Shown piece by piece: positions 44,573 to 53,275 of a stretch of 64,000 nt of DNA. The stretch is from Clostridiaceae bacterium. GTDB taxonomy: Bacteria; Bacillota; Clostridia; UBA1212; DUPL01. The notes below the pieces were generated by a model that was given only the letters and a program-made list of their open reading frames with translations, searched no databases and was not told where the DNA came from. Position 1 is the first letter of the stretch. Each line of letters opens with the position of its first letter. Position numbers and translations under genes: made by a program. The stretch is from NCBI GenBank assembly GCA_012838385.1, contig DUPL01000118.1, positions 1-64,000 on the forward strand, in the 5' to 3' direction.

Positions 44573-44908
44573 ATGAAACTGGTTGTTGTCGTTCTCAGTG
44601 AAGATTCAAGGCTACAGGCTCTGCTTCAAGGCTTAGTTGAAAACGGTATCAAGGGAGCCACAATTATAAGTTCCCAGGGATTGGCAAGGGCTTTGGAGGA
44701 TGCCGAAGATTATTCTTTTCTTGGCTCTATTAAAGCTTTTCTTGATCCGCAGCAGTATGGCAGCACTGTCTTTTCCGTTATACAAGATAATCAGGTTGAA
44801 CTGGTCTCAAAAGCCATAAAACAGACTGTTGGCGACCTGAGTCAACCTGATATGGGTATAATGTTCACTATTCCTGTTGATTATGTGGAAGGCATTAGAT
44901 TCGACTAG
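44573..44908 (+). CDS. Small PII-like protein
   Basis: A 111-residue protein starting MKLVVVVLSEDSRLQALLQG, followed by GIKGATIISSQGLARALE, DYSFLGSIKAFL and VFSVIQDNQVELV. The alternating beta-alpha-beta pattern with an early V-V-V strand and G-A-T-I-I-x-S-x-G resembles PII-like or cyclic-di-AMP receptor-like trimers. The canonical PII T-loop Tyr is not evident. The ATG follows GGCAGGTGTATAT. No transporter or enzyme partner is adjacent. Its stop overlaps the convergent purD stop by 4 bases. Confidence 0.65.
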   Translation: MKLVVVVLSEDSRLQALLQGLVENGIKGATIISSQGLARALEDAEDYSFLGSIKAFLDPQQYGSTVFSVIQDNQVELVSKAIKQTVGDLSQPDMGIMFTIPVDYVEGIRFD

Positions 44909-46167
44909 ACAAACTTCCTTCCAATATCCTTTCTGTAGTACATATCCTTGAAAGATATGTGCGCAGATGCCTTGTATGCCCTTAAAATGGCTTCTTCCAA
45001 GGTTTTACCGAGAGCCGTTACTCCGAGGACCCGGCCACCTGCTGTCACGCACTTGTCAATGCCGCCGGTGCCGGCATGGAACACATAGGCTCCCACTCTT
45101 TCGGCCTGTTCAACTCCGAAGATTTCATATCCTGTTTCATACTTCCCGGGATACCCTCCGGATGCAAGAACCACACAACAGGCCTTTTCCTTCTTCCACT
45201 TTATTTCCATGCCATCGAGTCTTCTCTCGACAATGGCATCAAATATCTCATACAGATCGCTGTCAAGTCTGGCAAGAACGCATTGAGCTTCTGGATCTCC
45301 AAATCTTGCATTGTATTCAATAACCTTTGGACCATCCTTGGTTATCATCAGGCCAAAATATATTACGCCTTTGTATACAATGCCCTCTTTATTCAACGCC
45401 TCCAATGTTGGCATGAAGATGTCTCTCATGCAGATTTCTGCAACTTCCTCCGAATATACAGGGCTTGGAGAGAACGCTCCCATTCCACCGGTATTTGGGC
45501 CCTCGTCATTGTCATAAGCTCTCTTATGATCCTGTGAGGATACCATGGGAACCAATGTTTTTCCATCGGTAAAAGCAAGCACGGTCACTTCAGGTCCAGT
45601 CAGATACTCTTCAATAACTATCTTTGTACCTGATGCGCCAAACTTCTTGTTCTCCATCATTGAGACAATTGCATATTCTGCGCTTTCAAAATCGTGCGCA
45701 ATAATGACACCTTTACCCAGGGCAAGACCGTCTGCTTTTACAACCACGGGGTATGTATCCATTTCCTTAACAAAGGAAACAGCACTCTCACTGTCTTCAA
45801 AAGTCTCATATCTGGCCGTTGGAATGTTGTACTTTTTCATAAGATTCTTTGCAAAAATCTTGCTGGATTCAATCCTTGCAGCATCCTTGCAAGGACCAAA
45901 GGCCCTTATTCCTCCTTTTTCAAGGTAATCCACCATTCCGTCAGCCAGAGGGTCGTCCGGAGAAACAACAACCATATCTATATTATTCTTTAGTGAAAAA
46001 TCAAGTATTCCTTCCTTGTCCATCACTTTGAGCGGAACAGATTCGGCAAGCTTTCGGGTGCCGAAGTTGCCTGGTGCGCAATACAATTTTGTAACCTTCT
46101 CACTTTGAGAAAGCTTGTACAAAATGGCGTGTTCTCTTCCGCCACCGCCTACAACCAATACTTTCAT
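44905..46167 (-). CDS. purD: Phosphoribosylamine-glycine ligase
   Basis: PurD (GARS) joins glycine to phosphoribosylamine with ATP, step 2 of purine synthesis. The 420-residue ATP-grasp enzyme starts KVLVVGGGGREHAILYKLS, with PNTGGMGAFSPSP near residue 210 and EYNARFGDPEAQCVLARL near 285. It ends the purE-M-N-H-D cluster, 24 bases after purH, and converges with the PII-like gene. Confidence 0.97.
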   Translation of the reverse strand: MKVLVVGGGGREHAILYKLSQSEKVTKLYCAPGNFGTRKLAESVPLKVMDKEGILDFSLKNNIDMVVVSPDDPLADGMVDYLEKGGIRAFGPCKDAARIESSKIFAKNLMKKYNIPTARYETFEDSESAVSFVKEMDTYPVVVKADGLALGKGVIIAHDFESAEYAIVSMMENKKFGASGTKIVIEEYLTGPEVTVLAFTDGKTLVPMVSSQDHKRAYDNDEGPNTGGMGAFSPSPVYSEEVAEICMRDIFMPTLEALNKEGIVYKGVIYFGLMITKDGPKVIEYNARFGDPEAQCVLARLDSDLYEIFDAIVERRLDGMEIKWKKEKACCVVLASGGYPGKYETGYEIFGVEQAERVGAYVFHAGTGGIDKCVTAGGRVLGVTALGKTLEEAILRAYKASAHISFKDMYYRKDIGRKFV

Positions 46168-46191
46168 CTTACTACTCCTTAGTGCTACGTA

Positions 46192-47733
46192 TTAGTGGCA
46201 AAAATGTCTTATTCCCGTAAATACCATTGCAATACCATATTTATTGCATGCATCTATTGAAAGCTGATCGTTCTTGGATCCGCCCGGCTGCATGATTGCT
46301 TTTATCCCAGCCTCGTGGCATGCTTCAACACAGTCAGGGAATGGGAAGAATCCATCCGATGCCACAACGGCACCTTCTGTTCTGTCTCCTGCATAACCAA
46401 GAGCGATATTGAGAGCTCCAATTCTATTGGTTTGACCGGGGCCAATTCCAATAGTGGAACCATTCTTTGCAATGACTATTGCATTGGACTTAACATGCTT
46501 TACAACCTTCATTGCAAAGAGCATGTCATGCATTTGCTTTTCGGTAGGCTGAACTTCCGTTACAACTTGCAGCTTATCCATATCAACAACAATATTGTCA
46601 GCTTCCTGAATCAAAAGCCCTCCATGAACCTTCTTCAAGTCATAGTTGTATACGGGCATGTCTATATCAGGCAATGTGAGAATTCTGATATTCTTTTTCT
46701 CTTCAATAATGAACAGGGCTTCAGGTGTAAAGGACGGAGCAATAACGATTTCAAGGAAAATCTTGCTCATCTCCCTTGCCGTTTCCTCATCCACTTCCCT
46801 ATTGGTAGCAACTATTCCACCAAAAATTGAAACTGGATCGGATTCGTATGCATTATTAAATGCCTCCAGAACAGTCTCTCCTGTACCAACACCACAGGGA
46901 TTTGCGTGTTTTACAGCAACCACGGCACACTCGCCATTGAATTCCTTTAAAATGCTTATTGCAGCATTTGCGTCATTAATATTGTTGTATGATAAAGGAA
47001 TTCCGTGCAGTTGTTTTGCATGGGCAATAGTTCCAGTTTGCAAAATTGGAGTTCTGTAGAATGCAGCTTTCTGATGAGGATTCTCACCATACCTCATTTC
47101 CTGCGCCAGGTCATAAGGCAGGGTCAAAATACTCTTTATGGAGTTGTCCTTTCTCTGGACATTCATAAAGTTTGCAATCAGCGAATCATAATAGCTGGTG
47201 TGCTCAAAGGCCTTTGTACAAAGTTCAAACCTTGTATCATAAGTAACATCACCATGTTCATCCATCTCTTCAATTACCCTGTCGTAATCGTTAGGGTCAA
47301 TAAGCACTACAACTCCTTCAAAGTTCTTAGCGCTTGAACGAAGAATCGATGGCCCTCCAATATCAATATTCTCGATTGCTTCTGCCAGAGTTACATTCTT
47401 TTGCTCGATTGTGTCTTTGAAAGGATAAAGATTGACGACAACCAAGTCAATCGGTTCAATTCCCAACTCTTCCAACTGTTTGAGATGATCAGGATTCTTT
47501 CTGTCCGCCAACAACGCCGCATGAATGTTTGGGTGCAGTGTTTTCACCCTGCCGTCCAGACATTCGGGGAAATTTGTAACTTCCGATATGCCCATTACAC
47601 TTATCCCAGCTTCTGCGAGTACCTTGTGTGTACCTCCTGTAGAAATAATGCTTACACCTCTGTCTTCCAGCTGCTTTGCAAAATCTACAATCCCTGTTTT
47701 GTCTGATACACTGATTAATGCTCTTCGTATCAT
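46192..47733 (-). CDS. purH: Bifunctional AICAR transformylase / IMP cyclohydrolase
   Basis: PurH does the last two steps to IMP. The 513-residue product has the N-terminal MGS-like cyclohydrolase domain ([45 protein letters not shown]) and the C-terminal transformylase domain with [17 protein letters not shown] and [19 protein letters not shown]. The ATG giving MIRRALIS follows AAGGGAG by 7 bases; a GUG six codons earlier overlaps that site. It lies 35 bases after purN. Confidence 0.97.
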   Translation of the reverse strand: MIRRALISVSDKTGIVDFAKQLEDRGVSIISTGGTHKVLAEAGISVMGISEVTNFPECLDGRVKTLHPNIHAALLADRKNPDHLKQLEELGIEPIDLVVVNLYPFKDTIEQKNVTLAEAIENIDIGGPSILRSSAKNFEGVVVLIDPNDYDRVIEEMDEHGDVTYDTRFELCTKAFEHTSYYDSLIANFMNVQRKDNSIKSILTLPYDLAQEMRYGENPHQKAAFYRTPILQTGTIAHAKQLHGIPLSYNNINDANAAISILKEFNGECAVVAVKHANPCGVGTGETVLEAFNNAYESDPVSIFGGIVATNREVDEETAREMSKIFLEIVIAPSFTPEALFIIEEKKNIRILTLPDIDMPVYNYDLKKVHGGLLIQEADNIVVDMDKLQVVTEVQPTEKQMHDMLFAMKVVKHVKSNAIVIAKNGSTIGIGPGQTNRIGALNIALGYAGDRTEGAVVASDGFFPFPDCVEACHEAGIKAIMQPGGSKNDQLSIDACNKYGIAMVFTGIRHFCH

Positions 47734-47768
47734 CACACTCTCCCTTTCCACATCACTAAAAGTTTTGT

Positions 47769-48392
47769 TTAATCTATATACACTTTCCTGTCTGCAATTT
47801 TAACCCTGTTCTCGGATATAAGTTTTATCGCTTTGGGAAGAATCTCCCACTCAGCCTCCTCCATTACTCTCTTCTGTAAAGTTTCCGGTGTATCATCCTG
47901 GTTAACATACACCGGCTTTTGTAGAATTATGGGACCTGTGTCGGTTCCTTTGTCCACAAAGTGGACGGTTGCTCCTGTTACCTTGACCCCGTATTCCAGT
48001 GCGGCTATATGGGGCTTCAACCCGTAATATCCTTTTCCGCAGAAGGAAGGTATCAGGGACGGATGTATATTGATTATTTTGTTCTCAAATGCCGTAATAA
48101 ATTCTTCTCCCAAAATGCTCATAAATCCTGCAAGTACAACCAAGTCAACATCATATGATTTTAAGTGGTTTGTCAATGCCTTGTCATAGTCTATAACGGA
48201 ATCATAATCCTTTCTTGGAATGCAAATTGCAGGTATGTTGTGCTTTCTAGCACGTTTCAGCGCATAAGCTTTCTCGTTACTTGATACTACTGTGACTATT
48301 CTGCAATTGGAAAGGTATCCGGATTCAATTTTATCAAAAATTGCCTGGAGATTTGTACCTCCTCCGGATACCAAAACACCTACTCTCAACAT
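47769..48392 (-). CDS. purN: Phosphoribosylglycinamide formyltransferase
   Basis: PurN (GART) transfers a formyl group from 10-formyltetrahydrofolate to GAR. The 207-residue enzyme starts [20 protein letters not shown], with [13 protein letters not shown] and [15 protein letters not shown] (catalytic Asn/His region) and [16 protein letters not shown]. The start overlaps the purM 3' end by 7 bases, indicating coupling. Confidence 0.96.
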   Translation of the reverse strand: MLRVGVLVSGGGTNLQAIFDKIESGYLSNCRIVTVVSSNEKAYALKRARKHNIPAICIPRKDYDSVIDYDKALTNHLKSYDVDLVVLAGFMSILGEEFITAFENKIINIHPSLIPSFCGKGYYGLKPHIAALEYGVKVTGATVHFVDKGTDTGPIILQKPVYVNQDDTPETLQKRVMEEAEWEILPKAIKLISENRVKIADRKVYID

Positions 48393-49486
48393 ATCAGCAC
48401 ACCATTTTTATATAGGACTTCATATTCCATCTTTTCTTCATCTGAGGATTCATCAAGACCATACTCTTCTTCAAGTTTTGCCTTGTCCATGTTTTTTACC
48501 TCGCCTATTACAAAAGCCCTTTCCCCGATTTCCTCAAGGTAGGCCATTACTTTATCCACATCCTTGGCATCAACAGCCATGCAAAGACCAATACCCATGT
48601 TGAAGGTATTAAACATCTCAGGCTCGGTTACATGACCAAGTCTTTGAATCATTCCAAATATTGGAAGAACGTCCCATGAACCCTTGTTAATGTGGTAAAC
48701 CACGTCATTTGCACTCATTCTTGGAATATTCTCAAAGAATCCTCCACCTGTAATATGGGAGATGCCTTTGACATTGAACTTTTCAATCATATCCAGGACA
48801 GTCTTTACATAAATCCTGGTAGGTCTTAAAAGTTCTTCCGCCAATGTGCAGTTTAACGCTGTGACAAACTCATTCATTCTCTCAAAGCTTGGATTAAACA
48901 CTTTCCTTACAAGAGAATATCCGTTGCTGTGAAGACCGGACGATGCCAAGCCTATCAGTTTGTCCCCCGCCTTTATATCTTTTCCATTAATGATTTTAGA
49001 CTTGGAGACAACTCCGACAGCAAAACCAGCTATTTCAAACTCCCTGTTGTTGTAGAATCCGGGCATTTCAGCAGTTTCTCCGCCTATCAGCGCACAACCT
49101 GCCTGAACACATCCATCGGCTACGCCTTTGACAATATCCGCAATAACCGCAGGCTGATTCTTGCCCACTGCGATATAGTCGAGGAAATACAGAGGCTCTG
49201 CGCCGCTGCACACTATGTCGTTGACGCACATGGCAACGCAGTCGATTCCTATAGTATCTACCTTGTTCATTATAAAGGCGATTCTGAGCTTGGTACCAAC
49301 GCCATCAGTGCCGGAAACCAGTACGGGTTCCTCGTACTTGCTTAAATCCAGCTGAAACAGTGCACCAAAACCGCCTATATCGGAAATGACCTCAGGCCTG
49401 TAGGTGCGCTTTACATGATCTTTCATCAATCTAACAGCCTCATAACCCGCCTCAATATCAACGCCTGCATCTCTGTAACTACTCAT
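48386..49486 (-). CDS. purM: Phosphoribosylformylglycinamidine cyclo-ligase
   Basis: PurM (AIRS) closes the imidazole ring with ATP. The 366-residue product starts [17 protein letters not shown], with [28 protein letters not shown] and [16 protein letters not shown], all typical. It follows purE by 9 bases. In many clostridial clusters purC and purF sit between purE and purM; here they are absent. Confidence 0.97.
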   Translation of the reverse strand: MSSYRDAGVDIEAGYEAVRLMKDHVKRTYRPEVISDIGGFGALFQLDLSKYEEPVLVSGTDGVGTKLRIAFIMNKVDTIGIDCVAMCVNDIVCSGAEPLYFLDYIAVGKNQPAVIADIVKGVADGCVQAGCALIGGETAEMPGFYNNREFEIAGFAVGVVSKSKIINGKDIKAGDKLIGLASSGLHSNGYSLVRKVFNPSFERMNEFVTALNCTLAEELLRPTRIYVKTVLDMIEKFNVKGISHITGGGFFENIPRMSANDVVYHINKGSWDVLPIFGMIQRLGHVTEPEMFNTFNMGIGLCMAVDAKDVDKVMAYLEEIGERAFVIGEVKNMDKAKLEEEYGLDESSDEEKMEYEVLYKNGVLIC

Positions 49487-49495
49487 GTTTCCTCC

Positions 49496-49999
49496 TTAAA
49501 GATCAGCTATCTTTTGTTGTAGAGCATTGTTTTTCTCTTCAACCTTCTTTTTCATTTCATTCTTGTATTCCAAAAGAACCTTCTTAAGATTATCATATTT
49601 CAGCGACAATATTTCACATGCAAGAATTCCCGCATTCAATGCGCCGTTTATTGCAACACTGGCTACTGGAATACCTGGCGGCATTTGAACTATGGACAAC
49701 AAAGCGTCCATTCCATCCAATTCTCCACTAACGATGGGAACACCTATAACAGGAAGAGTTGTATACGCCGCTATCACACCAGGCAAATGCGCTGCCTTGC
49801 CTGCTGCGGCAATAATTGCGTCAAAACCGTTTTCAATTGCGTTTTTGGCGAGATTTGCAGCTTCATCAGGTGTTCTGTGGGCTGAACACACCATGCATTC
49901 AAAGCCGATTTCGAATTTTCTTAGAATTTTGAGACAACTTTTCATAATTTCATAATCAGAATCACTGCCCATTACAACCAGCACTTTTGGTTCAGCCAT
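49496..49999 (-). CDS. purE: N5-carboxyaminoimidazole ribonucleotide mutase
   Basis: A class I PurE of 167 residues. VLVVMGSDSDYEIMKSCL, VCSAHRTPDEAANLAK and IIAAAGKAAHLPGVIAAYT are diagnostic. It is the first gene of the purine cluster, with GGAGGATAACAA before the ATG. A strong promoter and an unusual palindrome lie just upstream. The C-terminus is a lysine/glutamate-rich helix. Confidence 0.96.
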   Translation of the reverse strand: MAEPKVLVVMGSDSDYEIMKSCLKILRKFEIGFECMVCSAHRTPDEAANLAKNAIENGFDAIIAAAGKAAHLPGVIAAYTTLPVIGVPIVSGELDGMDALLSIVQMPPGIPVASVAINGALNAGILACEILSLKYDNLKKVLLEYKNEMKKKVEEKNNALQQKIADL

Positions 50000-50028
50000 T
50001 TGTTATCCTCCGATTTGGTATGAAATAA

Positions 50029-50053
50029 CGGATACGGAATAATTCCGAATCCG
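50029..50053 (-). promoter_or_regulatory. Palindrome at the start of the purE leader
   Basis: CGGATACGGAAT-A-ATTCCGAATCCG (plus-strand reading) is a 12-bp inverted repeat with one mismatch, 5-6 bases after the -10 box on the minus strand. It would form a 5'-end hairpin of the mRNA or bind a regulator at +1. It has no U-tract. It does not clearly match the Bacillus PurBox as I remember it. Confidence 0.5.
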
Positions 50054-50058
50054 CTGTC

Positions 50059-50087
50059 ATTATAGCATAGCATTTTTTTGTTTGCAA
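50059..50087 (-). promoter_or_regulatory. purE operon promoter
   Basis: TTGCAA, 17 bases, TATAAT on the minus strand. The leader to the purE ATG is about 50 bases. No purine riboswitch fits in it. Confidence 0.82.
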
Positions 50088-50155
50088 GAATGTTATAGAC
50101 CTAAGCTATGTATAAAATGCAACTAAAAAATTTTGAAACTCAATATTTCTTTAAT

Positions 50156-52585
50156 TCAACTGTTTTTATCATACCTTTTTCTGAAATAATCAGCCGTTCT
50201 GTAATCAATGATATCCTTCATGTGTTTCGCAAAAGCTTGCAACGTTGTCAGTTCCTCCAATTGACTGTTTAGTGAAATCAAATACCCTTCCTTCTCTGCA
50301 AAAAATCCATTTCCGGATTTAATGAGATAAAATATTGGATTTCTAAGCGCTTCCTTTATGTATCTATCCTTGTTCCAAGCAGTAAAATCCCTTGTTCTCT
50401 TGTCCCTGGCAAGATCCACCCATCTTGTGCCTTTTTCATAAAAACTTTTGTAACTTTTGTACACATCATCCTCAGTCAAATCCATTTTAGTGTTCCCGTC
50501 ATTGTAAAAGGCAAGCAGAATTGGCATCTTGTACGACTTTGTCATGCTTGTTGTTTCCAGTGTATTAAGAAACTCCTTTCCAATACCACTGACAAGCATC
50601 TTCTCCTCTTCGCCAAGCTCACCCATTTTGTCCAAAAAAGCAAGAAAGTCCCTGAACGGATTCACTTTTGAATTATTCATACATAGAGTGTATACATCTC
50701 CATCCATGTTTGTGAAAAACTCCATCCTGGACAACTTGTCCCGACCTGTTAATCCTTTGACTCTCTCGTATTCGAGAATAATCCTGTCTTCAATACCAAT
50801 TTCCCGCCTTGACATTTCCCTAAACAAATCAATAATTTTAAGATCAAAATTGACAAAGCAGCCTTGCGGATACTCAAGCTTATGTTCCACAAGGCCTGTT
50901 AGTGCAATTTCCTTATCATATTTCTGTCCGCTCAGCAAAAAAGGCACTTTCCCACAAAGAGCATAATTGCCAATAAAATCAAGGACGGTTAAATACTCTT
51001 TTCCCTCACTCTTTCTAAGCCCCCTGCCAAGCTGCTGCAAAAAAACGACAGGAGACTCCGTCGGCCTCAAAAACATGACCATGTCTATTGAGCAAATATC
51101 AACACCCTCATTAAACATGTCTACGGAAAAGACAACGCTTATCTCACCCTTTTCAAGCTTTTCCATTGCTGCATACCTGTCCTCAGAGTACTCACCATTG
51201 CCATTACTGTATACAGCAACAGACGCAGTCCCCCTTTTGTTGAATTGCTTTGCCATTTCCTCGGCATGTTTTCTTGTACTGCAAAAACCCATAGCCCTTA
51301 TGGAATTATGCTTCTTGTAGTGCCCATATATCAAATCATACCGTCTTTCAACCAAAAGCTTGTCTTCCAGTTCTTCCGCCACGTATCTGCCATTTGCAAT
51401 CCTGATGGTGGAATAATCAACCGTATCATCATAAATCCCATAATATCGAAAAGGCACGAGATATCCTTTGTTTATGGCATCCTTCAAACCAATTTCATAT
51501 GGCACATTGTAATCACACAAGGCATATATGCTTCTTCCATCCATTCTTTCAGGAGTAGCTGTCAAACCCAAAAGAAACTTAGGTTTGAAGTATTCAAGAA
51601 TATTCATGTACAAATTTGCTACAGCATGATGAAACTCGTCGATAATAATATAGTCAAAATAGGTGGGTGAATAGAATTTTTCATTCAAATAATTTTTCCT
51701 TCCCAAACTGTAAACCGAAGCAAAAACAACATTTCGATCGCAATCCTTGATTTTTGAGTTGAAAAAGCCAAAATCCTCCTCATTCCTTACATTCCTAAAA
51801 CTCTCATATGCCTGTCTTAATATCTCTTCCCTATGGGCAACAAACAACACCCTTTTGAAGCTGAGCGAATCAAAGGCCGCAAGATATGTTTTTCCAACAC
51901 CTGTAGCTGCATGAATTAAAGCCTTGTCCGCCCCCTCTTCTCTTGTTGCTTTTAGGGCATACAAGGCTTCAATCTGTGCTCCTCTCGGCACATACTCTCT
52001 GGTTTTCTTTTCGTTCTTTTCCAATTCCCCAATTATCAATGGCCTTTTCCAATTCCTTGAGTACTCTCTAAGTACTTCATCATCAACAATTATTGAGTGA
52101 TTGTAAAATAGATTTTCGAATTCCTTTACAAACTCGTCAAAACTCTCTTTATCCACACTTTCAGAAAGCCTGTAATTCCACTCTACACCATCGGTTAATG
52201 CACTGATACTAAGATTGGAAGAACCAATATACAGCTCACTGTCTTTTCTTTTGTGAAATATGTATGTTTTGGGATGAAATGAACGCCTTTTGTCATTGTA
52301 CATCCGCAAATCAAGATTACCCCCAAGCTCTCCCTTCAACAAATACAACGCCCCAGGCTCTGTAATCCCCAGGTAGTCTCCAGTAAGAATACGTACCTTT
52401 ACACCTTTTTGAACAATACTCTTCAAATCTGTCAAAAGAAGCCTGACCCCGGATTCCATGACAAAAGAGACGATTATGTCAACCCTGTCAGCTGAATCAA
52501 GGCTTTTTACGAGATGCTTTTCCATGGTGTTTTCAGTGTTTGTAACAACCTTTACTTCCTCTTTTTCAAAATACAATTCAGCCAT
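50156..52585 (-). CDS. PLD-nuclease/SF2 helicase fusion
   Basis: An 809-residue protein. The N-terminus (about 25-185) is a phospholipase D-like domain with the HxK motif in FHPKTYIFHK and GSSNLSISAL. It is followed by a superfamily 2 helicase: HAATGVGKTYLAA, IIIDEFHHAVA, LGLTATPERMDG, FCSTRKHAEEMAKQF, FLQQLGRGLRKSEG. The 300-residue C-terminus is not recognised. Similar PLD-helicase (DUF3427-like) proteins occur in repair and defence islands; function unproven. The start lies 34 bases inside the methyltransferase gene in another frame, so they are coupled. A DNA-end processing or nuclease role is inferred. Confidence 0.88.
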   Translation of the reverse strand: MAELYFEKEEVKVVTNTENTMEKHLVKSLDSADRVDIIVSFVMESGVRLLLTDLKSIVQKGVKVRILTGDYLGITEPGALYLLKGELGGNLDLRMYNDKRRSFHPKTYIFHKRKDSELYIGSSNLSISALTDGVEWNYRLSESVDKESFDEFVKEFENLFYNHSIIVDDEVLREYSRNWKRPLIIGELEKNEKKTREYVPRGAQIEALYALKATREEGADKALIHAATGVGKTYLAAFDSLSFKRVLFVAHREEILRQAYESFRNVRNEEDFGFFNSKIKDCDRNVVFASVYSLGRKNYLNEKFYSPTYFDYIIIDEFHHAVANLYMNILEYFKPKFLLGLTATPERMDGRSIYALCDYNVPYEIGLKDAINKGYLVPFRYYGIYDDTVDYSTIRIANGRYVAEELEDKLLVERRYDLIYGHYKKHNSIRAMGFCSTRKHAEEMAKQFNKRGTASVAVYSNGNGEYSEDRYAAMEKLEKGEISVVFSVDMFNEGVDICSIDMVMFLRPTESPVVFLQQLGRGLRKSEGKEYLTVLDFIGNYALCGKVPFLLSGQKYDKEIALTGLVEHKLEYPQGCFVNFDLKIIDLFREMSRREIGIEDRIILEYERVKGLTGRDKLSRMEFFTNMDGDVYTLCMNNSKVNPFRDFLAFLDKMGELGEEEKMLVSGIGKEFLNTLETTSMTKSYKMPILLAFYNDGNTKMDLTEDDVYKSYKSFYEKGTRWVDLARDKRTRDFTAWNKDRYIKEALRNPIFYLIKSGNGFFAEKEGYLISLNSQLEELTTLQAFAKHMKDIIDYRTADYFRKRYDKNS

Positions 52586-53157
52586 TTTTCATCTTTCCTG
52601 TCCGGCCGTACATCCTGGGTAGTCCACATTTCCATAACAACAAATAAAGGGACATCACAAAGCAGCCTGTTTATTCTATCCTCATTCATATTGGTAAACC
52701 ATCTTCCATTACGCATTCCTTCGAAATCCCCATATTTAAAGGACAAGTACAATACACCGTCATCTTTCAATGCTTCATACAACTTTTGCAATATGGCAAC
52801 CATGCTTTCATACGGAACATGCAGTATGGACGCACATGCCCATATGCCATCATACTTGTCTTTTTCCTCAAGCTCATGGAAATACATGTGTCTTACCTCA
52901 ATACCGGTCAATCTGGATGCAATCCTGCACATCTCAGCCGAACCGTCAACAGCATCCAATAAATAACCTTTTTCCAAAAAGTATTTTGTATCCCTTCCCG
53001 AGCCACAGCCAAAGTCAAGTATGTATGCATTTTCTTCGAGGTATGAAAGAAACCTGTCAAGAAGAGTGCTCATATCCCCGGATACGGTATCAGTATAAAA
53101 ATCTTTGGCATTTTGGTTGTAATATTGAATTGTTGCATCAATGTTTGACATATTCAT
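52552..53157 (-). CDS. Class I SAM-dependent methyltransferase upstream of the PLD-helicase
   Basis: About 201 residues with a Rossmann methyltransferase fold: ILDFGCGSGRDTKYFLEKG is motif I, followed by LDAVDGSAEMCRIAS and DGIWACASILHVP. It resembles TehB/UbiE-like small-molecule methylases and lacks an NPPY-type DNA-methylase motif, so the substrate is unknown. The chosen ATG (MNMSNIDATI) follows GAGG by 7 bases; an earlier ATG five codons upstream is also possible. Its end overlaps the helicase gene by 34 bases. Confidence 0.82.
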   Translation of the reverse strand: MNMSNIDATIQYYNQNAKDFYTDTVSGDMSTLLDRFLSYLEENAYILDFGCGSGRDTKYFLEKGYLLDAVDGSAEMCRIASRLTGIEVRHMYFHELEEKDKYDGIWACASILHVPYESMVAILQKLYEALKDDGVLYLSFKYGDFEGMRNGRWFTNMNEDRINRLLCDVPLFVVMEMWTTQDVRPDRKDEKWLNCILKKRK

Positions 53158-53218
53158 ATTCGAACCTCGCATCCATATTCCTGGAAATTATATCACACAA
53201 ACAGAGCAAATAAAAGCT

Positions 53219-53247
53219 TTGACATTTCTTTATTAATTCAATAATAT
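53219..53247 (+). promoter_or_regulatory. Promoter of the GH38 gene
   Basis: TTGACA, 17 bases, TAATAT, about 28 bases before the ATG. Confidence 0.78.
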
Positions 53248-53275
53248 TAGTTCAAAGAATAAGGAGGAAGATGGC

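Noticed and set aside
50000-50155. Purine riboswitch ahead of purE
   Set aside because: The leader after the promoter is only about 50 bases and lacks the three-way-junction core.
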